DNA from: Talinum fruticosum
Lineage: Eukaryota > Streptophyta > Magnoliopsida > Caryophyllales > Talinaceae
Direction of reading: 5' to 3'
Length of the DNA stretch: 64,000 nucleotides
Assembly (NCBI GenBank): GCA_021018815.1
Contig: JAITYX010000078.1
Span: forward strand, 744,001-808,000
Below, in pieces: positions 33,301 to 47,106 of this stretch; positions within the stretch are counted from its first letter, which is position 1, and every line of letters begins with the position of its first letter. Position numbers and translations under genes: made by a program. The notes under the pieces are model-generated. The model ran no database searches. It had not been told where the DNA came from and saw only the letters and a program-made list of their open reading frames with translations.

Positions 33301-36300
33301 AGTTTTACATACAAATTAACACCTAATTGGGAACTGTGCTTTATAAGTTCAAAATAAATTAATCTAACATTTAATGGTTAATCTCCCTTTCTCAATTGAG
33401 TCATTATGTGTCCAAATGTGATGTTACTTACTTTAATATTATGAAACGATTTATAATGGAAATGAAAGGAACTAAAATTGAATTCCACAAGTCACGTTTT
33501 ACATTATGTTATTGGGTCACGTGTTGTTATCCTCATCTGATTCCTGCAATTAAAACAATATAAATGTATGTATATGTGTAATGCAAAATTAAAATATTGT
33601 ATTGAAGTACACGTGTTCGATTTGGTTAAATTGTCTGTTCAAGGGGATAATAAAATTAATTATGTTCGGGTTATTACAAATTTTTATACAAAAGAAAAAT
33701 TGCAAAAAGTTATTTGGAGTTTTTTTAAAAGCAACTTTTTAGACGTTATTATTAGAATGACCATTATCATCGTCATAATGAACAATAACTTTAATGTTGG
33801 TTTTCCTTTTTTGGGATTTGAGGAGATGTATATGTACGTCATTTTACCTTTATAAGGTAATTTCTTATATACTTCTAAAAGCACATGCATTACTTATTTC
33901 ATATGTATTTTTCTTTAAGTGTATTCGATACATAAACCGTATTTAATTATATTTTTATTAATATGGCTTTTGAAAGCATATATTCTTGAAATATACCCTA
34001 AAGAACATTAGATGGGATACTCATGGCACATGCTCAAATTAGATAACTTATTAACTACTATAAAAATGACTATATAAATATATTTTTTGACAAATTACTA
34101 CAAATGTCATTCACAAAAAGTTCAATACGCTTACCAAAATCTACCGCTCATTCATTAGTTTCTTTAGTTGTCGTCCTTTTGTTCAATGTTATCTTTTTTC
34201 TGGGACAAGAGTTGTAGATGATCATGATTGAAGATGGGTTTTTTTCTTTTTAAATGGACAAAGGCAAAGTCTTGATGACTATATTGTAGTACCCAAAACA
34301 TAGTATATTGTAGTACCTAAAACACAGTATATTTCAGATTAATTCAAGAACCACTTTTGACATGCCTTGATGACTACGTAATTTTGTAGGGTTTTTCAAC
34401 AACAAAGAAAAGTCTTCATAGCATTGAAAAGAGATTAGATAGGAAGGTTATTTTTTTCCTTTTGTTTTACAAATTATTATATCGTGGATCTGAGTATATA
34501 GATCTAAGTTATTATATATGATATTTTATTTTAATTTTTTAAAATTTATCATTTATTTTTACGATTCTCTTTTAGATTTTCTCTTACTAATTATGTCATA
34601 TCATCGGATTTATATAGTAGGGGGAGTTTATTTTGTTACCTAATTGATTTGACATTATTCAATATAATTTCTAGAAGTGATGTCAAGGTTATGAATTAAA
34701 AGCCCTTTTAATTTTTTATAATTTCATGTGCCCACCTACAAACAAAAAAAAAATCTTCTACGGTACATAAAGGGGAAAAAAAGGATGAGGATGCAATAAA
34801 AGTAGAGAAGAAACAATTTTTGGACACATACATATTTTGTATTCATAGAAAATTTATCTGAAGTATTAATAAGATTTTGATTTAGTGATGAAGAATGAGA
34901 TTTTAGATTCCGTATTTAATTTTTTTCTTCTAATTGTATTATACCAGTAAAGCTCATCTGAAAAAAAAATGATTTTAAATGGAAGCAATAGGTTTGACTT
35001 AAAAACAAGTTGACCTTTTATTTCTATTATCCAATTTCGACAATAATGTCAGACCATACGTTTGAACAATAAGGCATGATGCTTGCTTACCCGATTAAAT
35101 ACTCCCAAATCCTGGCAATTATCCCAAAAAATATTATGATGAAATCTTTCTCAATTTACATCAAAACCAAGCCGTCAATCAAATGCGATCCAATAAAACA
35201 TGTATGTGACATGTCATATGGTTTCAAAGATAAATTTCTTCAAATTATTCCCTAATTTAAGTTTTTTTCTACTTTTCCTTGTTTTGGCATTTTTTCTATA
35301 AATTCCATAAAAGAAAAAACAAAATTGACATTTTTCTACCTATGATTTTTACAAATAATAGAAAAAAAGTGGACTTCAGTCTCTTAAGTAATTAATTAAT
35401 ACCCTAAGATATAATACTTTTTAAGAGTTTAGTACCTAAAAATTTTAAGAAGTAAGATAGTAAATTGTTAAAACAAATGATATGTCAAGCTGTTAATTTA
35501 CTATTTATGAGACTTACAAAGTTTTTTTTAATCCGTAATCGATATAATATGGTAGTAATTTAATGATAAGATGTTGTCTCGAACACAACATATATATCAT
35601 AACAATGAGTATGTGGGCGCACACGATAAGTTGTGCACAACACAAAACATGCTAAAATCTATAGGGGTGTTTTAGTATTTAACCACTTGAAAACCATAAT
35701 AACTTGACTTATCAATAGTACAAATAACAACAGTTTGAGAGGTACAGATACAAAAATTACTTGATGGTCTTCTAAAGAGAGGGTTTATACACAAAACCCT
35801 AAAGCACTTTAGACTATGAGATTATATGGAGTTTCTCTGCCCCAGTGAGCATCTTACTTTCTTGTTTCTGGATTCTGTCAGCAATTGAGCTTTGATTGAT
35901 TGAGCAGCATTGGTGCGTTTGTGATGAACATTTAAAGAGATCATGGCGGATTTTTTTTTTTGGGGGCGGGGAGCAATGCTAGGCAGGGGCAAATGCACCT
36001 TTGAGTTATGAACCACCTAGTAATTTTATATTTTTTGATTCAATGCAAAAGTTCTTAAAATTTATGAAAGTGATATCATAGAAATTAAAACGATATGTAT
36101 AAATTTTTAAAAATTTAAAAGAAGATATTGAATGAAAATTTTCTATGTCTGTCGTTGATGTAAGGAGGGGAACTAGAGAAGGTTAGAGACGAGAAAAGAG
36201 GCATGACTACCTAATGGTGGTGTTAGGGAGCTAATAACCGAGGATGTGCAATGAGCAGAAGCAATTGGGGCGGGATGCATGCTGACCTAACGATATATGT

Positions 36301-36557
36301 TTGATGATTTTGGACCATGGTGGCCGAATATGGGATTCGGACTGTGGGTGAGATCATGACTGGGGTCGTTGTTGGGGTGAAGGTAGTCGGCGATGGGGGT
36401 TGCTTGCACCAGGATCCGAAACTAGGTGGTTGGACATTAGGGAGAAATTTGAAATGATGGTCGTATAATGCAAAGGGAAACAATGACCATAGTATGACAA
36501 GTGATTTTTAACTTCAAAATCATATTAAATATACTAGTAAAATGGATGCCTAAGTTA
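33301..36557. other. AT-rich intergenic sequence
   Basis: No coding domain recognised. Small features only: a duplicated TATATTGTAGTACC/AAAACA string near 34288-34335, and a G-run near 35960-35971. The AGGCAGGGGCAAATGCACC string at 35980-36000 resembles an hAT-type terminus, but no partner end was found. The 33568-33855 open frame shows no family motif. Confidence 0.45.
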
Positions 36558-37270
<713 letters not shown>

Positions 37271-39902
37271 TCAAGGTAATATTGGATCCCCTTGCTGAAA
37301 AATAAATAAATAATATTATAAAATTATTTAATCTAAATCTAAAAATTAAACAGTAAATAATTAGCCTTATTAATTTTAAAAATATATAACATAAAATAAA
37401 ACCAAATTGAGCAGAAAATTAATAAATAAAAATTACAGAAAATTATATAATGAACTAAATTAAAAATCTGGACAGAATTAAAAACATAAAAACTTTTTTA
37501 AATTTTTCAGAAAAATTAAACACAATTAAAATAGAAAAACAAAAACATAATCTAAAATAGAAAGTTAAACAAATAATTAATTACACTACAGTACATATGA
37601 AAATAAATAATTAAATAAACTAGAATATTAAAACTATTTTTTGGACTGAAACATACACTAAAAACCGAAAATTAATATACAAAAATTTAATTTATAAATT
37701 TATTAAATTAAAAACTTGCTTTAACCTAAATTGGAAAATAAATCAAAAAATAATTAAATTAATCATAAAAACTAAGAAAATTAATACTAAGATATTAATA
37801 CTCTAACTAAACCCTATAATAATATAAAAAATAAAATTAACCAAAGGAAACTAATTTAATCCAACTTCTAACAATTTGACTAAAAATAACAAAAACAAAT
37901 AGAAAAATAATCTGAAAATTAAAATATATTAGGACTCAAAATAAAATTAATATAAAATTACTGAGATATCTATCCTATTATCAATCAATGTAATTCATTC
38001 TCATGTCAATCATTAGTAAAAAATCGTGAAAAATTCAAAAAAATATATTGATGACAAAAAGTATGTTGAATTATTTTAAACAAGGGATGTAATTAAGAGT
38101 AATTTTATTTAAGATAAATTATAGAATAATATTTTAGAAAATAATTAAAGGATATTCTATTATTTTTAACGGTGTTAAGGTTAATTCACCAATATTTTTA
38201 ACCTAAAAAGTATAATCTATATTATTTCAAATTTTGGTTTGATTTGATTTACATTTGAGAATCACAAGTTACGTTTTTTTTTTCTTTGTGACTTAAAATT
38301 GTGACTCGATCGAAATCTAATGAGATAACTATCAAAGTGAACAATATATATTTAATTATATATTTTTGGGTGGATGAATAAGATATTTCATTAGATGAGA
38401 AAATTTGTTCTTCCTTTCTACTAAAAAATAAAATATGTATTGTAAAGATGTAACAATAGCTTCTGTCATTGTTTGGTTTATTAATTTGTTAGGAGGATGT
38501 GGTTGAGGTGATTAAAGAATATGGTATCAGTTTCAAACTAATTTTTAATTAGTGGCTTTAAGTTTTGAAAGTGATTGAATCGGTAAGAGTCGGTCAATTG
38601 GATGAGGTCTGTTATGATTAAGGTATGAGTTTAACTACTTATTTATGTAATTTTTTGTCTAATTTGATTTGTTTGGATCATGAGTTTCTCTGTCTTTGCA
38701 CTTACTTTTTAATTTTGTGTCTATTCTATCATTTTCAAAATACGACATGCATCCACGCTTTTATCATACTTATGTTAAGTGTGGAAATGGTATGAGTGGA
38801 CAAATATTCCACACACTAAATAAGTCGGACGAGGGTCGTCTTTAACCACACACTTATATCCAAAGAAAACACCATCACTCGCCATACTTATATCTATGGA
38901 CATATTACCCCTTGAGCGAGTCTTTTTTTTTTATTACCAGTTTGTGCTTGAAGCAACTTCTACCACTGATATAGACACTTAGGTTGTCACCGGTTAAGCT
39001 ACAAAATTCTTTTTGAAATTAACTACGGTTAATTAAAATATATTATTTTTTTTACTCTTTATGCCATATTTTTCTCTCGAAAGGACGGGAGTTGGATGAC
39101 CGCGGTTGCCCTAACATAGATCTGCCTCTCGGATTAAAAATATTTAGTTCTTCTTCAAATTAGGGTTTTGTTCATTAAGGTGAGTTTTTTAGTTTTATTT
39201 TATTTTACTTTTCTTTAAACAACATTAAGAAAAAAAGATATAAATCGGGCATATGTGAAATTTACTGATTAAGCGGATAATAAGAGAGAAAACGAGATTA
39301 GAGTTTGAGATTTGAGGTTTATTTCTTATTTTGATTTTTTCAATATATTGGGCATTGTGCTATAAAATAGAGAAATTGAAAATTTGCATAAAAATATTTC
39401 CTTTATGTGTTTAATTTTTATAAAAATTCTTTTCAATTATTTTTTTAAAAAATTTCTTTTTGATTGTAAATTTAGTATTTGACTTATATGATTATCATAA
39501 ATTGTCCAATGTGAAAAAATTCTTTTTATGTATTTCAATTATCTCAAAATAACTGCCACGCTTATTATTCATACTAAATAATCATTTTTTCAATATATGT
39601 TAATCACCACTCTTAATATACATGGATATACCTTAATAGGTTAGTACCACTCTTACACGAGTGGTTATATTTTTTCACATTATTATGTGTGAAAATGATT
39701 TCAGGCAACTCATTTTTGCTTATTTTTCTGCCAACTCGATCATGTGTAATTAGATAAGGGTGGAAGCATACCATATGGTGATTGTAGCATTTTCAATTAT
39801 TAATCTCATTTATTAAATGTAGTTATTAAGTATTTACTTTTTTAGTTCATAACTTATTAAGGACTATTACATTACTCCGTGCATAGCACGAGTCCAAACT
39901 AG

Positions 39903-40387
39903 TATTAATAAGATTCAACTTAATTAGACTGAAAAATATTACCATAAAAATAGTTAGGAAAGTTTAATGATAAAAATTAAATAAAAATTTAACCATAATA
40001 TATCAATATCATTTTAATGTAGTTTTTTAATTACTAATATGAATATAACTTTCCTTAATTTCATCAAACAATAAAATCTGATTTTCCTGAAATTAAAAAA
40101 TCCAGGTCATGCTTTCCATTTAGGGTTAATGAATGTGAAGAGAGACTCGAACTATAAAAGGCACGTACCAAACGTGTGGGACATTTTCGATGACCCAGGC
40201 CCTCCTCACGCTTTGCACAAGCCTCACTTAGGCCTCATCAAAGATCCGAAAACTATGCCAAATAATCATTCCATATGACAATATATATCTTGATGTCATC
40301 TCTATTTAATACTTGAAAAATGCAACTAGTTATAAATATAGTATTAATTTAAGAAATCAACATATATAGTTTACATCAATCTTACCC
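39903..40387. other. Upstream region of the ZIP gene
   Basis: AT-rich with one GC-richer patch at 40155-40230 that carries two ACGT cores (GCACGTACC at about 40163 and AACGTGTGG at about 40174). ACGT and E-box-like strings are bound by bZIP or bHLH factors in plants, but no specific metal-response element was recognised, so regulation is only guessed. Confidence 0.35.
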
Positions 40388-40397
40388 TATATAAATA
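40388..40397 (+). promoter_or_regulatory. TATA box of the ZIP gene
   Basis: TATATAAATA in a GC-neutral context, 122 bp upstream of the start codon. Transcription would start around 40420-40430, giving a 5' leader of roughly 85 nt with an A-rich run and one upstream ATG. Confidence 0.65.
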
Positions 40398-40486
40398 CCC
40401 CTGAAGATCTTCCAACACGAAAACACATCCACTAATTAACTAGCCCCTCCTCTTTGTGTAACAGAGAAAAAAAAAAAAAGAAAAAC

Positions 40487-40513
40487 ATGATTACCAGCTC
40501 AAAAGGACTATGA
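40487..40513 (+). promoter_or_regulatory. Eight-codon upstream ORF overlapping the ZIP start codon
   Basis: The first ATG of the predicted leader (40487-40489) opens a frame of eight sense codons ending at TGA (40511-40513). That stop overlaps the main ATG (40510-40512) as ATGA. The frame is not that of the ZIP protein. The A-run just upstream gives a good plant initiation context (AAAAACATG), so scanning ribosomes may start here and reach the ZIP start only by leaky scanning or reinitiation. Confidence 0.6.
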
Positions 40514-43500
40514 GAGTCCAAGCACTCTCACTCTCGTCCTTCTTGATTGTCCTCCTTGCCCTGTCCTCATTGGGTGGAACCCTGGCTCAGTCAGATGACC
40601 AGGGTTCAGGTTGTGAGGCGGCGGCTTCTAGAGGTTGTTATGACAAAGCTAAATCCACGAGGCTCAAGATCATTGCCATATTCACCATCTTGGTGGCCAG
40701 CGTGCTAGGCATAGGCATGCCTTTGTTCTCGACTGCCTTGCCTTCCCTACACCCAGACAGGAAGCCAGCGGTGGTGGTCAAGATCCTGGCCTCAGGGGTG
40801 ATATTGTCCACAGGGTTTATGCACGTTCTGCCCGATTCGTGGAATAACCTGACATCCGAGTGTCTGTCTGAGAATCCTTGGAGGGCTTACCCTATGTCCA
40901 CTCTAATCGCTATGTTTACCTGTGTGCTAACCATGATGATGGACACAATTGCCACCTCGTATTTTAAACAAAAAGGGATCAAAAATAGGCTAGCACACTG
41001 CAATCATGGTGCCATTGGCGGTCATATGGTTCACCATATGGAGAGTCCAATGGGTGATCAAGGCATGGAAATGGTTGACCCAAGTGGCGGCAAGGTGGTG
41101 CATGGTGGGCTTGTGGAGGACAAGGAGTCTCAATTGCTAAGGCATCGTATTGTAGCTCAGGTATCAAATCTTTAGCTTGATCCATCATATCGATAACTAC
41201 CCACTTAATGAACTCGAGCTATATTTTATTATAGGAAAAATATTAATAGATAACTGACTTCTAATGAAATTTTAAGCATTTTAACATTTATATAGAAGTA
41301 TACTATCTGACAAATTTTATTAAAATTCGTGTTTGTTATTCATCATTATAAATGAGATTCTTTCCACAATTAAATAAAGATTTTTTGATGCAGAAATGAT
41401 GTAATTTAGGCATATAATAACATAAATAAAGTAAGTAAAATTAGGGCTAGTACCCATATCAAAATTAATCTAGTTGAGTTGACTAAAAGATTTAACTACA
41501 ACGCATTTTTCTTATCTAACTTCATAATCACCTCTTAAATCTCACCCTTGAACAAGCTAAGTTTAAAAAATAAGTTTCACCTATGCAATGACGTGAATGA
41601 ATTTTTATCTCAACCTTGATCCTTCTATCACGAAAAATAGTGTAATTAAACAACATATTTACATATTTTTATGTATCATTATGACTTTTAAAAGTTAATT
41701 AACTACGTAGTCTATACTAGTTAGCTATCAGTTAGGGTTACATCATTTTTTTTCTTTTTTGATTCACCAGGGTTACATCAATTTAAGTACACACTAAGTA
41801 CAAGTTCCGTATTGGTGAGAGATTTAGGGAAATTAATTGATTGGTTGCTTGATTGATTAAATTTCATAGTTCTTTTAATCTAATTTCATTATACTTGACT
41901 AAGTACTTAAAAATGATTTAATTTACGTCAGAATTTGGAAGTCAAATAGTGTAACCGCCATCAACACTTGAGACATTTAAAAACTGCCCATCAAATAATT
42001 TATTATTTAAAAAAAAACACAAATACTACACTCCTTAATTATTTTATGCTTTTAGACTTTGTGTTGTTGTTTAGACATACACTTCTGAGTTCTGACCAAG
42101 GTATTTAATTTCCCTTAAATGATTGATTTCAAATTATCATTTTAAACTCAAGCGTTATTTTTAAATAAGTTATATGGCTCGCAATTGTACTTTTTAAGTC
42201 CTTCATTAATGAAACAATATCATAATTTCATGAATAAGTAATATGATTAAAATTTAGGTTTTGTTCGAAATGACTGTTAAAAGTAATTATTATAATTGTT
42301 ATAATATAAATGAGGTGAAATGAGTTAAAATGACCTGAAATGACTAAGTTTTATAGATGTTATCGTTATTATGAGAATAAGCTGAGATGACTTGAAAAAG
42401 TTAGTTATTACATGTGAAATGAGCTTAAATAAGCGTACATGGACCTAAATGAGATGAAATGATTAGCTTTTATAGTTGTTATAGCATAAATGAGATGAAA
42501 TGAACTTAAAATGTTTTAAAAATTAATATATATAAAATACTATTATTATGAAAGAGTATAATTTGTATGTTGGACGATATAAATTGTTTTGCTGGTCAAG
42601 ACATTGTAGATGGATATATTTATATACACCTATATACAAATACACGTAACTTATGATGATGTGAACATTTGGTTCCTTCGTACATAAAAATAAAAAAAAC
42701 AAATTGATGATCGAATAAACTAAAACTTTAAATTAAATAATAGTATAAAAATACAATTTAATTTATACTTAAAAACACAATATGTAGCAGAGCGCAAATG
42801 TTATGTTTAAAGTTTTAAACACCCAGGGAAAATAAACTTTAGCTAACAAAGATGACATATCACGTGCCATATGTCATGAGTCACATACCTGCAGTAAAGC
42901 TCATACTCTCTAAATTAATTATCACAAAAATGATAAATAACAAGTTAAAAAGATGATGTTTCAGTGTTAATAAATGTTAAAAAGAAAATAAAAAGAAAAA
43001 AAGTCATGTGTGTAAAAAGCCAAAAATTAAAATTAAAATTAAAAATGCCTGATTGTGCTCACAATTTAAATTTCAGGTTTGATATGATCCGATATACTCC
43101 CTCCATTTCAAAATACATGTCACTTTAACTAACTTTTCTCATTTCACAATACTTGTCACTTTACAATTTCAATGACATATTAATTACTAGTTTACCAATT
43201 TTATCCTTATTAATTACTTTGTTTCTCTTTCTTGTTTTATTAATTTTTTTCATTTCTAATGAAATAAAGGAGACAACTTGGTCTTTTAACACAAAATTTG
43301 TCATGAATTTTATGTTTCCTTGATATTCCCGTATAACCTTAAAATGACATGTATTTTGAAACGGATAGAGTATGTTCCATTTGCATTTATTGACCCATGT
43401 GGTGGATACAGCGCATATATAAGGGGCATGAATTGGTCATTAATTTTATTTTTTATATTTTTTGATAAATGTGTAAAGATTAAATTAGAAAAAAATTCCT

Positions 43501-44208
43501 AATTGTAAACTAAATTGGAAAAACATGATGCGATAATTTACGGATTTATGCAGGTGTTGGAGATGGGAATAGTAGTACACTCGGTTGTGATAGGGCTTTC
43601 CATGGGTGTCTCTAATAATCCATGCACTATTGCCCCTCTCGTAGCTGCTATGTGCTTCCATCAATTCTTTGAGGGCATGGGTCTTGGTGGTTGCATCTTA
43701 CAGGTAACTTCACTATTTTTACTCAATTATTTTTCTGTATTTTTATTTAACAGAAATGTCTATCTAATCTTCAGAAATGTTTTATTCTTTTGAGGTTCTA
43801 ATTCATTGGAAAATATAAATACTAAGTACGTGCGTAGTTTTGATGTCAAATTGTGCATATATGGATTTAACTGGAGTTTGGATTTTGAATCAATTAAAAT
43901 AGGCTGAGTACGGGATAAAAATGAAGGCAGCAATGGTGGCTTTCTTCTCAATAACAACCCCATTTGGGATAGCTGTTGGGATGGGCATCCTAAATGTGTA
44001 CAATGAGAATAGCCCAGCAGCTCTAATTGTGGTGGGAGTGTTGAATGCGATCTCATCTGGGCTTCTGATTTACATGGCATTGGTGGATCTCTTAGCTGCT
44101 GAGTTTATGAGTACAAAACTTCAAGGAAGTATCAAGTTTCAACTTGTTTGCTATAGCGCTGCATTCGTTGGCATGGGCATCATGTCCCTCATGGCTAAAT
44201 GGGCCTAG
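40510..44208 (+). CDS. ZIP-family zinc/iron transporter, three exons, 368 aa
   Basis: Exons 40510-41160, 43554-43703 and 43903-44208 join in phase 0 at GT-AG introns (2393 and 199 nt). Residues 1-26 form a signal peptide ending ...GGTLA. TM1-TM3 lie at about 52-73, 88-108 and 130-152. A cytosolic variable loop (153-215) has a metal-binding His cluster, [14 protein letters not shown] (163-176). TM4 carries [10 protein letters not shown] (His226) and TM5 [11 protein letters not shown] (His253, Glu257), the intramembrane metal site. Exon 3 supplies TM6-TM8, with [25 protein letters not shown] and the C-terminus LMAKWA. The length matches plant ZIP/IRT proteins. It would carry Zn2+, and perhaps Fe2+ or Mn2+, into the cytosol across the plasma or another membrane. 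Sequence blocks look closest to ZIP1/ZIP5-type members, but I do not assign an orthologue. No disruptions are seen. Confidence 0.95.
42255..42530. repeat. Degenerate repeats in ZIP intron 1
   Basis: Several imperfect copies of TAAATGAGATGAAATGA-type strings and of a TTTTATAGTTGTTATAG string at about 80-120 bp spacing. No function can be assigned. Confidence 0.45.
43097..43370. mobile_element. Stowaway-type MITE in ZIP intron 1
   Basis: A 274-bp element with termini CTCCCTCCATTTCAAAATAC and, at the other end, the reverse complement CTCTATCCGTTTCAAAATAC, flanked by TA on both sides (43095-43096 and 43371-43372). CTCCCTCC ends and TA duplications define Stowaway (Tc1/mariner) MITEs. The inner parts of the arms also pair (ATGTCACTTT against AAAATGACAT). 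It lies about 180 bp before the intron 1 acceptor. Confidence 0.88.
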
Positions 44209-44454
44209 AAACTAGTCCGGAACCAGTCTCTCTATTAAGGGCAATATTGTACGTTACGACTATGTTATGTTTAAATTCCAATTTCAAGTAACTTTGAGAT
44301 TGGATAGTTATCATTATCCTGGTTGTTAGAAGAAGGCTTTCAATTCTTTGTTAGAATAGTAAGCAAATAGATTATTGGCATTTGAGTGAATTTGTGTGTA
44401 TCTCACATTTTAGTAATTTATGTAAATTAAATAATATCATCGAAGAGCAAACAA

Positions 44455-44557
44455 AATAAAGTGTTTGCAAAGAAACTAATAAGGTGGCCGGGCTCCATGA
44501 TACTTGAAATTGAGGTGCTCATCTTTGTAATTTTCTTATGTAAGATATTGTAATAAA
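44455..44557 (+). terminator. Poly(A) signal candidates of the ZIP gene
   Basis: Two AATAAA hexamers, at 44455-44460 and 44552-44557, lie about 250 and 350 nt after the stop codon within AT-rich sequence with nearby TTGTAA and T-rich strings. Either could direct 3' end formation. Confidence 0.45.
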
Positions 44558-44560
44558 AGT

Positions 44561-45551
44561 TGTTGGTTAACTTTGTTTTTCTTTCTTTTCTTTTTGTTTT
44601 TTTGGGAGAACAAACCATAACTTTTTTTTTTTGTAGAAAATATATATTTCTATATATTATTACGAATGATGCCTTAACAATGCTACGATTTATTTTTTTA
44701 CTAGTGGATGCTTATGTTATTTATGTATTGTTACTTATTAAAGCAAAACTAAGTAAATAACAATGTTTGTGTACTTGCCTTATTGGGGGTACATACATAC
44801 TTGCCTTAATTAGCTTAAAGACCATTTTTTGTGGGTACCACAAAGTAAAGGCACTATTTACGTGTGTTACCATATTAAATTCTTTCAAACAAACCAAACT
44901 ATAAATGCAATCTTATTTGTTTTCCTTATTTTTTTGATATGATGCATTCTTATTTGTTAGTGATAATCGAACTAAACTTTATTTTTTTAATATTTGATTT
45001 ATTTTTTAAGTGCATTTAAATTACTGTTGATTTATAGTAGTTAGAACTTTTCCATCATAATTGTTCTCCATTCATAAGACTTATTAAGGAAAGCAAATTA
45101 TTATCAACTCACTTAAATCACCCTACATTAATAAATAAAACCTAATTTTAGAACATTCAACAATTAATATTTGACTTAAATTGTAATACGGAGTAATATA
45201 ATGTGGTACTTTAGAAAATGCTTTACTGTCTAGGTTTTAGAAAAGAGGATCTAATTCTATTGAATTGTTTTTTCTGCTGTCACTTTTGATGCATTGTAAA
45301 TTTGTAAGAAATTATAAAGTTAGTATGTTAAAGTTAAAAAGAAAAGTGTCCACTCCTTAGGAAGACTTAGAAGCCAAGTGATTTCATAATAAGCCACGAC
45401 TATTGCTTTGTACCCGACTTTTGTTGTCTTGTGTCCTTGTCCTCCAAGAAATAAATTTATCCCTCGGCCTACAAGAATGCAATATCCAATTGTCGACCTT
45501 TTGACCATTGGGGCGACTAGCTGGCACGAGTTGGCAATGTGGGCCCATGCC
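44561..45551. other. AT-rich sequence downstream of the ZIP gene
   Basis: No gene or domain seen. The last part, from about 45350, probably already belongs to the copia LTR that follows, because it becomes GC-richer and is structured like the sequence before the second LTR copy. Confidence 0.4.
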
Positions 45552-46293
45552 TGCAACACGGGTTGCCCGTGCTAGGCGTGGTTGTTGAGCTTCGCTTATT
45601 TCTTGTCCATTGTCTTCCATTTTTCTTGCAATTAAGGCTTGGTTATAACTATATAATTGTGTATAAGTCTCCATTGTTGAGTGTAGCAGTGAGTAGCAAG
45701 ATGTAAAGCTTGTAATTGCTTGAGTGAAATTCCTTGAAAAGCTATCGAAATTTCTAGTGCATTATTTATGGTTTTTTCCGATTTTGGGTTTTCACGTTAA
45801 AATTCTCTGTATTGTTGTTTCTCTTTTATTCTTGTTTTATTTATTGTTTGTGAGTGTGACTCCCGATTCTAACAATTGGTATAATATGTTTTCGGCTCTA
45901 GAAATTAAAGTTCAAGGCATGGAACAGTGAGCGGGACCAATGGGCAAGGAAAGCGGGCCATTTTGGCCGAAGGAAACAAGGACAACCCGACCAACAGCTA
46001 GCATGGGCTGGCTGTGTCAAAGGACATAGCCCACACCAAGCAACACGGGCAACTCGTGCCGGTTGGCATGGCCAGTGTCGAGCATGGCTATTGGGCTTCG
46101 CTTGTTTCTCATCCCTTTTTTCCATTTTTCTTGCAATTAAGACTCAATTATGACTATATAATTATGTATAGGCCTCCATTGTTGAGTGTAGCAGTGAGTA
46201 ACAAGGTGTAAATCTTGTAATTGTTTGAGTGAAATTCATCGTAAAGTTACCGAAATTTTTAGTGCATTATTTGTTTTTTTTTCAATTTTGGGT
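45552..46293 (+). mobile_element. Two direct copia-type LTR pieces with almost no interior
   Basis: A segment from GCAACACGGGTTGCCCGTGC to the TTTTGGGTTTTC region (45552-45793) recurs at 46039-46293 with substitutions. Both contain ACTATATAATT(G/A)TGTATA and CCATTGTTGAGTGTAGCAG. After the first copy TCTAACAATTGGTATAATATG (about 45867-45887) resembles the LTR end plus initiator Met primer site ATTGGTATCAGAGC, damaged at the 3' side. About 150 bp later the second copy begins. This is a copia element reduced to its LTRs by internal deletion, joined at 46294 to the older Tat copy. Confidence 0.5.
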
Positions 46294-46295
46294 GA

Positions 46296-46800
46296 TTCTC
46301 CGAAGGATGCCCTTTTACAGAGGTGAAAATGTCACTTTTTAACTCCGTAGGCTAATTCGTCATTAGACGTCGACAAACGTTGATTCTCCGAAAGATGTCC
46401 CTTTATGGAGGTGAAAATACGACTTTTTAACTCATATTAGCTAATTCGTCGTTAGATGTCGACGGATGTTGACTCCGAAAGATGTTGACTCGAAGGATGT
46501 CCCTTTTACGAAGGTGAAAATGCGACTTTTTAACTCCCATAAGCTAATAGATGTTGCACTCCAAAGGATGTTCCTTTACGAAGGTGAAAATGCGACATTT
46601 TAGCTTCCATAGGCTAATTCGTCGTTAGACGTCGCGAGACGTTGATTCTCCGAAGGATGTCCCTTCATGTAGGTGAAAATGCGACTTTTTAGGTCCCGTA
46701 GGCTAATTCGTCGGCAGATGTTGAACTCCAAAAATGTGCCGTTACGGAGGTAAACATGCAACTTTTTAACTCTTATAAGCTGATTTTCGTTGTTGCAATT
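46296..46800. repeat. Tandem repeat, 70-100-bp units, about six copies
   Basis: Units contain GATTCTCCGAAGGATGTCCC, GGTGAAAATGCGACTTTTTA and GCTAATTCGTCGTTAGACGTC blocks, with unit starts marked by GGTGAAAATG near 46320, 46410, 46515, 46585, 46671 and 46750. Related single blocks occur near 6360-6460 in the first Tat copy, so the array grew from the Tat 3' region. Confidence 0.7.
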
Positions 46801-47106
46801 TTTTCCAAAATTTCCTAATTTTTATGATTTTTAAACCCGATTCCCGACTTCAATTCCCAAATTTCAGCTCAAAAATAGAAATGACTCGACTTAAAAAATT
46901 AAGACTACTTGACTTAAAAATTTATACTCAAAAATCACGAATCCCAAGTCAAAACAAAACTCAAACCTAAAATATCGAACCCAGTAATTTTTCCCAATAC
47001 CAAATTACTCCCCTAAAATTTCCCGACTTACGACCCCCACTCCTAAATTTCTCAAGTTCCTAACCCCTCCCCCATTTTCTCTCGCTCAAAATCCCCCACC
47101 TGCGAG

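Noticed and set aside
35980..36000. CAGGGGCAAATGCACC, similar to an hAT terminus
   Set aside because: No inverted partner or 8-bp duplication could be found nearby.
46296..46800. Regularly spaced repeats that might be a CRISPR-like array
   Set aside because: The units are diverged tandem repeats without unique spacers, in plant retrotransposon DNA.
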